A stretch of 64,000 nt of DNA from Euborellia annulipes (lineage: Eukaryota > Arthropoda > Insecta > Dermaptera > Anisolabididae), in NCBI GenBank assembly GCA_023213315.1, contig JAKCPI010015691.1, forward strand, positions 91,120 to 155,119, given 5' to 3'. The number at the start of each line of letters is the position of its first letter. Position 1 is the stretch's first letter. The notes under the pieces are model-generated. The model was not told where the DNA came from and ran no database searches. It saw nothing but the letters and a program-made list of their open reading frames with translations. The position numbers and the translations under genes were made by a program. Positions 41,001 to 53,000 of this stretch are shown here, piece after piece.

Positions 41001-44000
41001 TCAAATTTATTCTTGCTCACTGTTTGGAAATTTTGCAATTGCTCGCCTTCGGCGCAAAATTTTAAAGTTTTAAATTTCCCTCACTGACTCCCCTTCTTCT
41101 GTCTCTGGCCAATCAGCGAGAGACAGTGGTAAACATGAACATAAAACAGAAGTTAGTGACTAGAAAATAGTAATTTATTTTTTAGCAAATAATTTTTATT
41201 TAAGTATAATGACAGAGATATAGAAGCCAACTCCAAGGGGCCCAAGGGGCTCGAGCCCCCTCCCCCCTCCCCCAATGTTGAGGGAAGAGAAAATAGTCAT
41301 CTTTGTAATCAGCAATCCATTAAAATGTATATAAAGACGTATTGCTTATATAAGCTTATATAAAAAAAAAAAATTTTGACCCTTTGAGTAAGGGGTAGTT
41401 CACCCCATGGATGTTTTTTTTAATAGATGACATCTTTGGAATCAGCATCCATTAAAATGTATATAAAGACATATTGCTTGTAATTACCAAAAAAAAAATA
41501 TTTTTTTGCTTCCTTCAGTAAGGGGTAGTTCACCCCATCTATATATTTTGTAAAAATAAATGACATTTTCGTAACGAGTGACCTTTAAAATATATATAAA
41601 GACATATTGCTTGTAATTATCAAAGCAAAATTTTTTTAACACCTTGAGTAAGGGGTAGTTCACCCCATGTATGTTTTTAGTAAAAATAGATGACATCTTT
41701 GGAATCAGCATCCATTAAAATGTATATAAAGACGTATTGCTTGTAATTATCAAAAAAAATTTTTTTTTGCTCCCTTCAGTAAGGGGTAGTTCACCCCAGG
41801 TATGTTTTTTGTAAAAATAAATGTCATTTTTGTAAAACGCATATTTTTTTTGATTTTTTGACATATGTTTTTCTTTATATTTCACACATCATAATTTTTT
41901 TTTCAACTTTGTCAAGGGGTAATTTCAACCCCTTTTGGTAAAATATGAAAATATTGAAGGGTATAGAAGAACATATGATTATGTATGTATAGTTTTAATT
42001 TTGTAAAAATCCGCCCAAAAAAAGATAATTATGGCCGCTTTTTTTCGATTTCAGCCCACTGTGGGACGTTGAAATGTCACACTTCAATTTTTATTGTTAA
42101 AAGGTTGAAAAATGTAAAATAAAATGTATAGTGAATATCAAGTAGCAGCATATCAAGCAGATTAAATTTCTATAATAGTATATAAACTGAAATGAAAGCA
42201 AATAAAATTATCCAATATAATTAGATAATTTTTTTCTCGAAAAAATAAGCTCTACTAGTGACGAAAATTTTCATCGGAATTGAGATATAGAAAAACTCCG
42301 AAGCGATTGGTTTTCCCAGAGCAAAATGACGAATCGAGAAAAATCACTTCTTGTCTACATTTTAAACTTCACTTTAGATTTTTTTTACTTCTATACAGAC
42401 TTAATTAAAGAAAAACATTTAAAAAAAATTAAGTAGTAAGCTTATGAATAGTCGTAGAGAGCATTTTGTGAATAAATTAACAATTTCAGTACTCTTAGAT
42501 ACCCTTATCCTCAATGTTTGTGTTCCCCTGGCAAAAATGTTCAAGGTGTGCCACCCCTGTATTAAATAATGTTTTGGTTCGAATCGTAAAGTTATGATTT
42601 AATTATAAAAGGCAAGTCAACTGATATAGTATTTTAAAACTGGGATGGGCAGAATTGGTATATCGCACTTGGAACTTTTAAAAATGCAGTTGTAGTTTCA
42701 TTCATCATTTATAATGCAATCAGAACTAAAGCAGCAATTAATCAATGTCAAAGCCGAAGGAGACTTTTCGGACGAAACTTATTTGTCCATCTTCAATCTC
42801 TTCCTGCTATATATGACCTCAACAGCAACTTCTCTGTGATTAATATTTAAAAAGTATAAAAGATATATTATTCAATAGGTCTGTTCTTTTCTCTTGCCTT
42901 TGTAGTATAATTTACACAATTTCCCCTGCATTCTGTTCGTTTCATGCTATGTGCACGCTAGCAAAACTTGCACATTTTGACTACTTTTGACCAAGATAGC
43001 GTGCACTTTTTACCTTGAAACGAACAAACTTATTATTTAATAACTTGTCCTATCATAAGATGGAAACTCTCATGGTTTCAATTAAAAAAAAAAAAAAAAA
43101 TTATGGCAAATTATCCAACTTTTTTTCGTACATTAAAAGCTAATTTAAAATCCTCTTTGGTTTAAAGAGAGTTATTGCAAAAATTTTCAAGGGAGAGAGG
43201 GTTAAATAAATATTATAAATTTTACTTCCAAATGTTATTTCTTCAAGAGGAGTGAATTTGTATAACTTAATGAAATATCTTTTCTTTTTTTTTAGGATAC
43301 TTGAGGGAATACCGTTTCGTTATACGCTAGATCCAACTATCATGGAAATTAAGCCATTAAAAAGTTTTGCATCCGGTGGAAGAATGATCACAGTTCACGG
43401 AACAAATTTGGACACTATCTTGAAGCCCGAGATGCTTGTTTATGTTGGCGACGACAAAAAACCTGTGAATAAAACGGTAATTATATATATTTATTTTTAA
43501 ATTTTATATTACTTCTCACACAAATTTGTTTAATATAATTATTTATTTAAATGGTAATCAGACGGACTTTGCCCTCTTGGGTCCCTCCAGCTCGGGCCCT
43601 TGGCCTTCGCATACAGTTCTATTGATATCATATTTCGATATTTAATCAACAAAAATTTCGACATCGAATTTTTGACATGATCGCAATACTTTCACTATAT
43701 ATATTTCATGAAAGTAATAATTAACTATAAAATTTGATTAACATTTCAAAAAAATTTTCCTAAATGTTAAAAAATTTGAAAAGGGGGTCCGTTTTCAAAT
43801 AAAAAATTCACAGGATTCTGAGTCTATGCGCTACTAACCGGGAAACAGATTTTGCCTTTTATATAATAGTACCAGGTATAGAGCAGGCATATATAAATAC
43901 TGTACAACGTTTCGACTGCTTATTCTGCAGCCGTTATCAAGTACTGTGCACTTGCTCCGACTCAAGTGAACTAACTGTCATGTCCGTTACTTGCCTTTTT

Positions 44001-47000
44001 ATATACAGCGACGTCAGCGCCATCTGTCGTAATATACATAATAATATACAAATAAATTATTAATCGAATATTTAATTATTTTCTTTTCTAGATTTGCACT
44101 GTGTTAAACACAGCTCAGATGGAATGTCCGTCCCCAGCTGTAAATACCAAATTCGTCGAAGCTATAATCGCACACCAAGGGAGAAGATTGACACGATCAG
44201 CGCATACAAAATATCACGGGACACAATTGTCGGCGCGTATTGGTTTCACGATGGATAACGTTGAATCCGTTCGTGATCTTGAGAAACATTTCCAATTAAT
44301 TCGCTCCCAATTGCTTTATGTGGATGATCCAAAATTTTTTGAATTTCCAAACCAACAAAAACTTTATAAAGGCGACACATTAGTAATTGAAGTAAGTAAC
44401 AGAAAAAAGCAATTTGGCTTAGTATAAAATGTGCATCAAATAAATTGAAATTCTCTTTCCAGGGAGAAAATTTGAATTTGGCTTCGGACGAGTCGGATGT
44501 GAACGTAACAATTGGCACTCAAGCTTGCAATGTGACTTCGCTGGCTCTTTCCCAATTGGTTTGCTCACCACCCGACGTCCAACCTTCAGGTACCAATGAG
44601 ATTGGCGTCTCCACAGACCTCGGATTACCATTGGTCGTCGTACGGGTCGGCCGATCTCTGCGCTTTTCCATTGGCCATCTCAGGTACTTATAAACCTTAA
44701 ACAGCGTTTTTTTTTTTTTTTATTTATTTTGTAATTTTTGTAAACTCCATTCATTTCTAAAAGATGAAAATATACGGTAAGTAAAATGAACAGACTTTAC
44801 AGAATGGAGATGACATTCTTCAGAATTACAACCTCCAATTATTTATGTAGATTTTTTTTCATTTATTAAAGGTCTTTTTCGGCACCAGAAGACATTCAGA
44901 ACACGAGACGTGTTTATTTCAATTTAATTTAAGTAGTTAAATAAATTAATTAATTAACGACCCGCTTAAAGGCTCCAGTCCTCGGTGGCTGGGTCCAAAT
45001 AAACAGAATACAAATTTAAATACATTATTTCCGTATTCATCCGAGCTCCGAAAAATCATTTTAATTAAAAAAATCTGGTGTGATTGGATCTACCAGATTT
45101 TTTGTGTCGACATATATTTAGTTTTCGACGATATATTAGAATTCAAGATTTAAAATTTATAAACAAAGAAATATACACCAGGGTACTCTTAAGGGGGTTC
45201 AGGAGCGACGTCTAAACGTACTTTAAAAAAAACTTTTAAATGAATTAAATTCATAAGAGATTATTGGTACATCGAGCTATAATTTTTTTAATGACTTATT
45301 AAAAAATTATCGTAATTATTTTTTTTGTTATCAAGCAAATACAAAAAAACAATCAGTCCCAATAATCTTTAATTTTTTTTAAATTTGAAAATGAATTTAT
45401 TGTTATTATTAATCACATATTAATTAAGAAATTTTTAAAATAAGCTTAGATGATTTATTTAAAAATCAACTGTCAAATTAGTTCAGCATTCTTGCAATAT
45501 ATGGCAGGCTAGTCTAACAGACTATTTAGAATTAGCCTATATCTGGCCTATATTTATATATTTTTATGCTTTTATAAAAGATACATAATGTATAATAACA
45601 TTTATAAAGTATTTATTGTTAAGAGATCAACCAAATGCATTAAATATTATCAGCTACCATTCTGACATCTCTTGGCAAATTTTTGAATTACTTGATTTTT
45701 TGGGCATACTTTTTATGACACACTACGCCATCTTATCGGGAAAAACATGCGTAACCACTTCGCTCCCGTAGCCACTTAAAATTCAATATTAAAAAAAAAA
45801 ACAATTATAATCCTATTTTATATTTTTTTTTTTTTTTTTTTTAGATACGAGGTTATGAAACCGTACTCATTTCCACCAGAAGCGATCGCTGGAATTGCTG
45901 CTGGAACTCTCTGCCTCGTTTTCCTTTTCGTTATTGTACTTATCGTATATAGAAGAAAATCGACACAAGCAGAACGTGAATATAAACGGATCCAAATACA
46001 GATGGATACTTTGGAAAGTAATGTCCGGAGCGAATGCAAATTAGGTACTGTGAATTCCATTTATTAATTTTTATTTAGATTTAATATCTACCAACTTCTT
46101 AAATATTTATTATCTCAAAAACTTTTTAAGAAATTTTTTTGTCTTATTCTTGTTATTATCTGTTTCTTATTCTATTATTAAATTTTTTCTTTTATTAAAT
46201 AAAAAAGAGCATGACGATTATTGGTTTTGGGATAATATATTAAAAATTTTTTTCAAATAAAATTTTAGATATTTTTTATAGTTCTTATATTTCTATACAA
46301 TAATTAAATTTAATTTAATTAAGAGACATTTCTCCCTATGATTAAAATAATTTAAATAGCCAAATGCGATCTAGTGTTAGGACATGCCGGGTATAATTTG
46401 GTTCGACTCCCGGGAGTATTTATTTTTTTGGTATATATGAATTTTCTTCAAGTACCCAAACCTGATATAAATTATAATTTCTTAATATATATTAAGATTG
46501 TGAAAAAATGATAGATTATTATTTCAAATGTAAACTTTGATCGTTTGTTTTCGATGCCTACTTTAATTTCATTTGACAGTCTAGACTAGCTCTGTCCTTT
46601 ATTTACAATTTCGAATCTTGCATCATAAATATGCTGCCTTTTATACATTATTCATTGCTTTGTCTTTCTATAGTCTTTATGTTTATGTAAATGTTTATAT
46701 TTATATCCCTGTTGACATTTTTCTCTTAGTTTTTATATAAATATATTAATGGTATTATAGAAATATGAGAACTTACTAATCTTCTAATATTATAAATGAA
46801 AAAGTTTTATTTTATAGAAAAAAAAGAAAAACAATTCCAATACAGGGTGGCCCAAAAGTCTCTAGACTATTTTAAAATGAAATAACTTTTTTTAACAGTT
46901 ATTCTTTTATAAACAAAAACACACTTCTTGGAAATAAATTTTATTTAATTTTGAAAAAAACATCCTTTAAATAGCCACCATTTTGCTCTTCACACTGACG

Positions 47001-50000
47001 CGTTCTTTCTAGGAAGTGAACTATTATCTGTTTCTTGATTTATGTTTTCAATTTCTTCACGAATGTTGGCCTTCAATTGCTGAATAGTTCTGGTATATTC
47101 TCTCTTTTAAATACCCCATAGAAAGAAGTATGGAGCAGTTAAGTCAGGTGAGCTTGACGGCCACTTGATTTCAGAATTTCGCGAAATTATCTTTCTTCCA
47201 AAAATTAGTCTTAAGAGTTCGGTTGTCGGGCGAGCTGTATGAGCAGTAGCACCGTCTTGCTGCCACCATACCTCTGGTGTGTCTTCGACTGTAGGACGCA
47301 CAATAACTCAGTGTGAAGAGCAAAATGGTGGTTATTTAAAGGATGTTATTTTCAAAATTAATTAAAATTTATTTCCAAGAAGTCTGTTTTCTGTTTATAA
47401 AAAAATAAATCAGAGGCGTAACTAGATTGATTGACGCCCCCCGCAGGTACAAGAATGTCGCAGTTTTAAGATATCTTAATTAATTGTACAATTTATTTTG
47501 ATGATAATGTACCGTGCAGAGAAAAGATATTGAACAAGATCGCGGCTACAAGGCGTAAGGCTCAAATGCCTCAAATTTATTCAGAGAAAAGATATTGAAC
47601 AAGATGGCGTAAGGCTCAAATGCCAAGTAGCCGCCATCTTGTACAATATCTTTTCTCTGCACGGTATTTACTAAATTTTATTTTATAAAAAATCTTTTAT
47701 ATTTTTTTTCTCTTTGCCCCTTTGACCCGCTGCCCCCCCCCCCCCCGCATTACGGGGTCTTATTCCCTTGGAATAAATGTGAATTGAGAGTTATTACATT
47801 TTAAAATGGTGTAGTGACTTTTGGGCCACCCTGTAGTTATAAATTGTTTTGTTTTTGTTCGGAGTCCTTTCTTTGGAACGTTTCACATTTAGGGAGGAAG
47901 GAAGTGTGAAGGTGTCAATTAATAAAATAAATTAATCATCAAGGGAAATCGATCTCCTCGATTTTGATTTATTAATTGACACCGACTCCCTATAAAAAAG
48001 TAATTTTTATATGATTTTTTTAAAAAACTGCTTTTTAGGAAAAAAATAATTGATTTAGAGACGGGATTAACAAAAACCAGCCTTCAATCGGAAATAATAA
48101 TAATAAAAAAAAAAACTTTTTCATATAAAAATAAAGTTTTACTCCTTTATCCCACAATCCTAAAATCGCCATTTGCTACAACCGATGAATCTCTGTCTCT
48201 CTTTCTCTTTCTTTCTTTCTTCCCCATTTTTCAGTTTCCCATGGAATGGGATTAATTTGCAACATGCTCCACAACTAAAGACGTTTAGTGGTAAAGGGAG
48301 GTTTTTTTCTTTCAGCTTTCGCGCAGATGTGTACGTTGGACCCATCCAGCAACGATGGTTCGCGCCTGCTGCATGGTATTGCGCTTGATTGAATATTCAT
48401 TTCTCATTCTCCTCATATACCTTTTGACTTGCAGCTTAACATATACTAATCCGACGTGCGTGCGAGGTGTCATCTAATAGGCATGGCGCGCGCTATTACT
48501 AATCTAATCCTTCCAATTTCTTTTCTAGGAAAAAAAATCAGCTTGCATGTGTATAATAAACATTAAGGAAGTTGTTCTTCTCTTCTTGTATTGTTTGCTT
48601 TAGGATTTATTCTGCTTTTTTGTCAGAAATAAAATATAAATTGATCAGAACCAACAAGTCTCTTGCGATTTACTTGAAAAGTAATTTAATTAAATAAATA
48701 GGGATTTTATTTGAGAGTGGCCGAGGGGGACATTTGCACCTCATTCTACCCTCTCCCAAGATTTTGAATAAAAATCTATTATATCTACATATTTTTTGTT
48801 TAATTAAAATATAATTACAGTAAAATTCTGACGGCCCGTTTGGCCGGTTAATCAGAGGGTTCGGTGAAAAATTGATTATCATTCATTTTCAACACACGTT
48901 TTCGTTTTCCTAACTCGCTCATTTTTATTGAAGCGCCTGTAGTAGAAAAATTGACTAGGAAGCACGCGAGTAAACAAACTTGGGAACTCCTTCCCTTCCC
49001 TTTTTACCAACTGAAAGAACATATTGCACAATGTTGCACAACACAGTTTAATTAAAATACAAACAAAGTAATTTATATGTAATATATGATAAATATATGT
49101 AATTTATAATACTAATGGGCAAGGCCGGTTAATCCGAGGCCTGATAAGAGTGGTTTTACTGTATATTTTGAGTAAGGATATTAGTGGGCATCGCGTTGGA
49201 TTCAATGAATTTTGTTAAATATTTGTAAAATTTGTTCAATAAATTTCATAAAAATATTAGAACTTTTTAGTAAAATTTGCTGTTATTTACTATTGCTGTT
49301 ATTTACTACAAGTTGATTATGGCGGGCGACGTCTCGTACCCGTTTAGTAGCTAAAAATTTTGAATTTGTCTCTTCGACTTCGCCCTCTCTGAATTTCGCC
49401 AATCAGCGCTATCCGTGAGGCATCCCTGAGGCCTGATTGGTGGGTTCACACATCGGACACCGGTTTAAGGGCTTTATATATAAGTATGAGTAGGTATAAG
49501 ACGCGGTCCTGGGATTGAATTTTTGGGGTGCTAGAATTTTTGGGGCGAGACCCCCCTAGTTACGTCCATGGTCCTATTAAAAAATATAGGAGCTCTGTCT
49601 GTGCAATAATATATAAGCGAGAGTTACCATCCCCTCCATCTATTCTTAAGGGGCTCTCTTTCTAGCATTTTGGCGCATAATTTGACTAATTCAATGAACT
49701 TCGGTAATTGAAAGTTATGTGCTATAACACCAGATTTTTTTTAATATAAAACTAAAAATGCTATGGTCTTTTTGCTTATTTGTATTCTCCGATATCATTT
49801 TTGAACCATCTAGCTTTAAAACTAGCGTTGTTAGAGTTAGTATATTTTACATGCCGCCAAATTTTTCTTCAAAGTCCAAAACGACCAAAAATTCCCTAGT
49901 TTAGAGATAAATTTTTGTTATGCTCGGAAAATAATATTCTTCTTCTAATAAGCTTAAAATTTTTGTAGTGAGAAGAGGTGCGTAATTAGAGGAAAACTTT

Positions 50001-53000
50001 AAATTAAGTTGATCGCATTAAGAGATAGCTTGGTTTAAAATGTTTAATTATTTCAAACCAAATTTATTACAAGTGTGCAACAATTCTTTGGCTTCTCTCT
50101 CGGTTCCTTAAAATCCTTCTATAATGCACCAAATAGAAAAAAATAAATAAAGGATAAATTTAAATGAATTTCATTCGGGAAAGTGATATATATGTGTGTG
50201 TGTGTGTGTCTGTATGTATGATCACGATTACTTAAAAACACATTCTTACACTAAAATTGTAGACCGTTATCAATTTTTGTAGTAAATACACCTACCCGAA
50301 GTAATACTTTTTTCGAAAAAAATGGAAGAAAAACCTATTAAAATTAATGAAAGAATTTTATTTTTAGTTTAACTGTGGTCTATTTGTAAAAATTCCAACG
50401 TTTTGGCCACTCATGGCCTTCTTCAGGTACAATTCAGTTAAGATTACAAAGGTTGTTACATCTGTGACAATATCGTTTGAATTAGTTGTGAAAAAAGAAG
50501 ATGGCTGCCGCATCTCGACATGCTCGCCATCTGCATTGCATGATCGATTGCAGCGCCTCTACATACAATCTGACACTAAATTCAAATATTGTATTTTTAA
50601 AAATAGTACTATACACTCTCTAAACTGTACAAATTATTATTTATTTACTTCAAAAGTTGATAACAATTTTAGTTTGATTTAAATAAAAAACAATTTTAGT
50701 GTAAGATAATCACTCATTTGTAGAGTATACGAGAGAGTATCCCGATTTTTTTCTATAAAATGCTGAAAGATGAAAAAAATGATCTATTTAATATTTTTAG
50801 ATTTTATTTATTAATTATTCAAAATTCATTCATTTTATTATAATGATCTTAATATATAGGTTGACTTCCACGAATTTGATTCCCGGATGAAATGAATGTA
50901 TTGGTGCATGATATTTGAACCATTTATATCATAAGACCAAATAGAGGTTTCTATATACACATTTAATTATCTACTTTTTTTTTATTTCCATCCTTATATC
51001 AGCTTTTGCCGAGCTTCAAACTGATATGACTGATCTCACTGCGGATCTTGAATCATCTGGCATTCCATCGCTGGACCATAAAAGCTATATAATGAAAGTG
51101 TTCTTCCCAGGCGTCAGCGATCATCCCATCTTGAATGACCCTAAGGTAAATTAAATGAAAACCTTTAATTTTTCTGATAGAAGGGAAATAAAATTATGGT
51201 AAATGGAGAAAATAAATCTGCGATTGGGCTTTCCACTTTCCATTTATTCAACAAATATTTCGGTTTACATAAACCATAAATCCATCTTCAGTGCATCAGC
51301 TAGAATAAAAAAGATAGACATGATATATCTGATTTGAAATGTTTGCTTGAGACTAGGGTAGCCTCTGGAGTCCCCTAGTCTCAAGCAATAATTCACAAAT
51401 TTCCCCCAACTCCTCCCCCCCCCACTCCTATCTAAGCCTGCCTGGTAGCATCTATTCTCTTTTATTCGCTCATTCACATGTACGCCAGAAGATGGGTTAA
51501 TAGCCCGAAATATATCGAGTTAGAGATTCAATATTTCTTTCATTTATAACTTAGTGAAATCTCAGCGTTTTAATTTATAAAATATTTTATGAGAAGCCAT
51601 TCTATAAATAAGGATAACGATAAGAGAAACTAAAAACAAAAAATTATTACAAGATATACAGTATAACTATTATGGTTGCTTACTATGGTTTTGTTAATAA
51701 TTTTATTTTTCTCTTACCTATACAGTGTATTTGTAATATATAGTGAGAAGGTTTTGCGATCATGTCCAAAATTCGGTGTCGAGAATTTTATGGATATACA
51801 CATTTTGAGATCCCCTAAAAATGTGGTTCCCTCAAATTGGTCTGCTGTCTGTGTGTTTGTAACCATTTTAAGCATAAAGGAAATGAGCTACGCGGTTGAA
51901 ATTTAATATTTAAGTTAGGTACCCTCCCAGACAGTTAAAATAAGCTTTTGAACAAAATCGCCCAAAAAGTACCAGTACTTTACTAAAGGACTTTTTCATT
52001 TTGTTTCGATTTTCTCAAAATTAGCTCTAACGATTTTGATTAAAATTCATAAATCAACTATTTTTTAGATACTCAGTAAAATTTTTCGTAAAAATTGTTT
52101 GAAGTACACTTTACTGATGTAGTATTTCAGATTTTACAAATTCATTTCTCAGCTCTTCCTTCCATACAGCTAATGTTAAATCGCTATGGGGATTTGCATG
52201 TAAATTTCGATTCAAAAAGGGTTCCTTTGGAACTTTTTACACATTTAAAAACTTTTTTTCCAATTCTTATGAAATGTTATACTTATTTAGGATTCTCGAT
52301 TGTTTATAAAATATCCAAATATGAGATTAAAATTTTGAAAAATAAAAATAGTTTTTATTTCAAGCAGTCAACATTTAAAATGCAATTGAAATACCAAGGC
52401 CTATGAATTGACTTTTTACTTTCTCTTATTTACTTATGAAATACAAATGGTCAACTAAATATATCTCGACACAAAAAAATCTGGTGTGATAGCACAACAG
52501 ATTTTTTATATTCTAACAGACCGGAAATATTGGTGGCAAAAATGGCTGGTGGCCTAACGCCAACATCATTTTAAATAAATAAATAACAGATAGGATGATT
52601 TTTTTGCAAAAAATGTTTATTAGCTTTGCATCATCAGGTCTGTTAAGAATATTTAAAATGAAAGTTTTGAGTGAGAAACAGACCTGATGATGATATTTAA
52701 ACAATAACAAGTTCGGCGGGCAATTTTTTCTAAAAATATCATCATCAGGTTAGTTTTCAAAATTGTTTAAAGCCTACTTTTGTAGTTCTCTCAAATTAAA
52801 ATTAGAATATTTAAATTAGCATTAATAATTTGAATAAATAAGAACGTAGTCTAAATGCCGAAAAAGAGAAAAGAGATCCGCCATTTTCTTTTTTTCTTTT
52901 CTCGCTATTTTGATTGGTTCTTTTAAATAGCCAATAACAAATAAATCTATTTATTATTTTATGATTTGGGAGGAGTTAATTTTTTTTTTTTTTTTTTTTA

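Larger units (their letters stand above)
40154..42063. mobile_element. 1.9-kb TIR element with CACAGTGGGCTGAAAT ends
   Basis: Inverted ends CACAGTGGGCTGAAAT, continued by GAAAAAAGCGGCCATAATT on both sides, flanked by ggacg (40149-40153 and 42064-42068). No transposase remains. Inside are a reversed short repeat (40.95-41.17 kb) and a tandem array (41.28-41.83 kb). Confidence 0.82.
39962..43295 (+). other. Plexin intron, 3.3 kb
   Basis: gtttgt to tttttttag. More than half is a single 1.9 kb terminal-inverted-repeat element (40154-42063) with a tandem array and a reversed short repeat inside. 42.07-43.29 kb is AT-rich intron without a recognised feature. Confidence 0.8.
44684..45844 (+). other. 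Plexin intron, 1.2 kb
   Basis: gtactt to a 30-base T-rich tract plus tag. Contains part of a reversed SINE (about 44.87-44.96 kb), a mini hairpin repeat at 45.07-45.13 kb and a complete 583-bp TTAA-flanked element at 45193-45775 that ends only 69 bp before the transmembrane exon. Confidence 0.8.
46045..51002 (+). other. Plexin intron, 5.0 kb
   Basis: gtactg to atatcag. Contains a 991-bp Tc1/mariner-like relic (46843-47833), an unusual repeat-free GC-richer block at 48.17-48.54 kb with a possible alternative last exon, a pogo-like MITE (48828-49161) and decayed foldback-repeat pieces near 49.7-50.7 kb. The rest is AT-rich with nothing recognised. Confidence 0.8.

Noticed and set aside
41285..41835. 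A CRISPR-like array
   Set aside because: Units are directly adjacent with similar spacers, in a eukaryotic transposon; this is an ordinary tandem repeat.
44246..44631. Antisense open frames of 70-90 codons
   Set aside because: They are shadows of plexin exons 8 and 9 on the opposite strand.
46370..46430. tRNA-like box B (GGTTCGACTCCCGGG) at 46.4 kb
   Set aside because: No convincing box A at the right spacing and no match to the SINE tail; left as a possible degraded tRNA-like fragment.
50413..50682. An 89-codon open frame on the + strand
   Set aside because: It starts within the CTGAAGAAGG-type repeat end and runs through AT-rich sequence; no homologue recognised.
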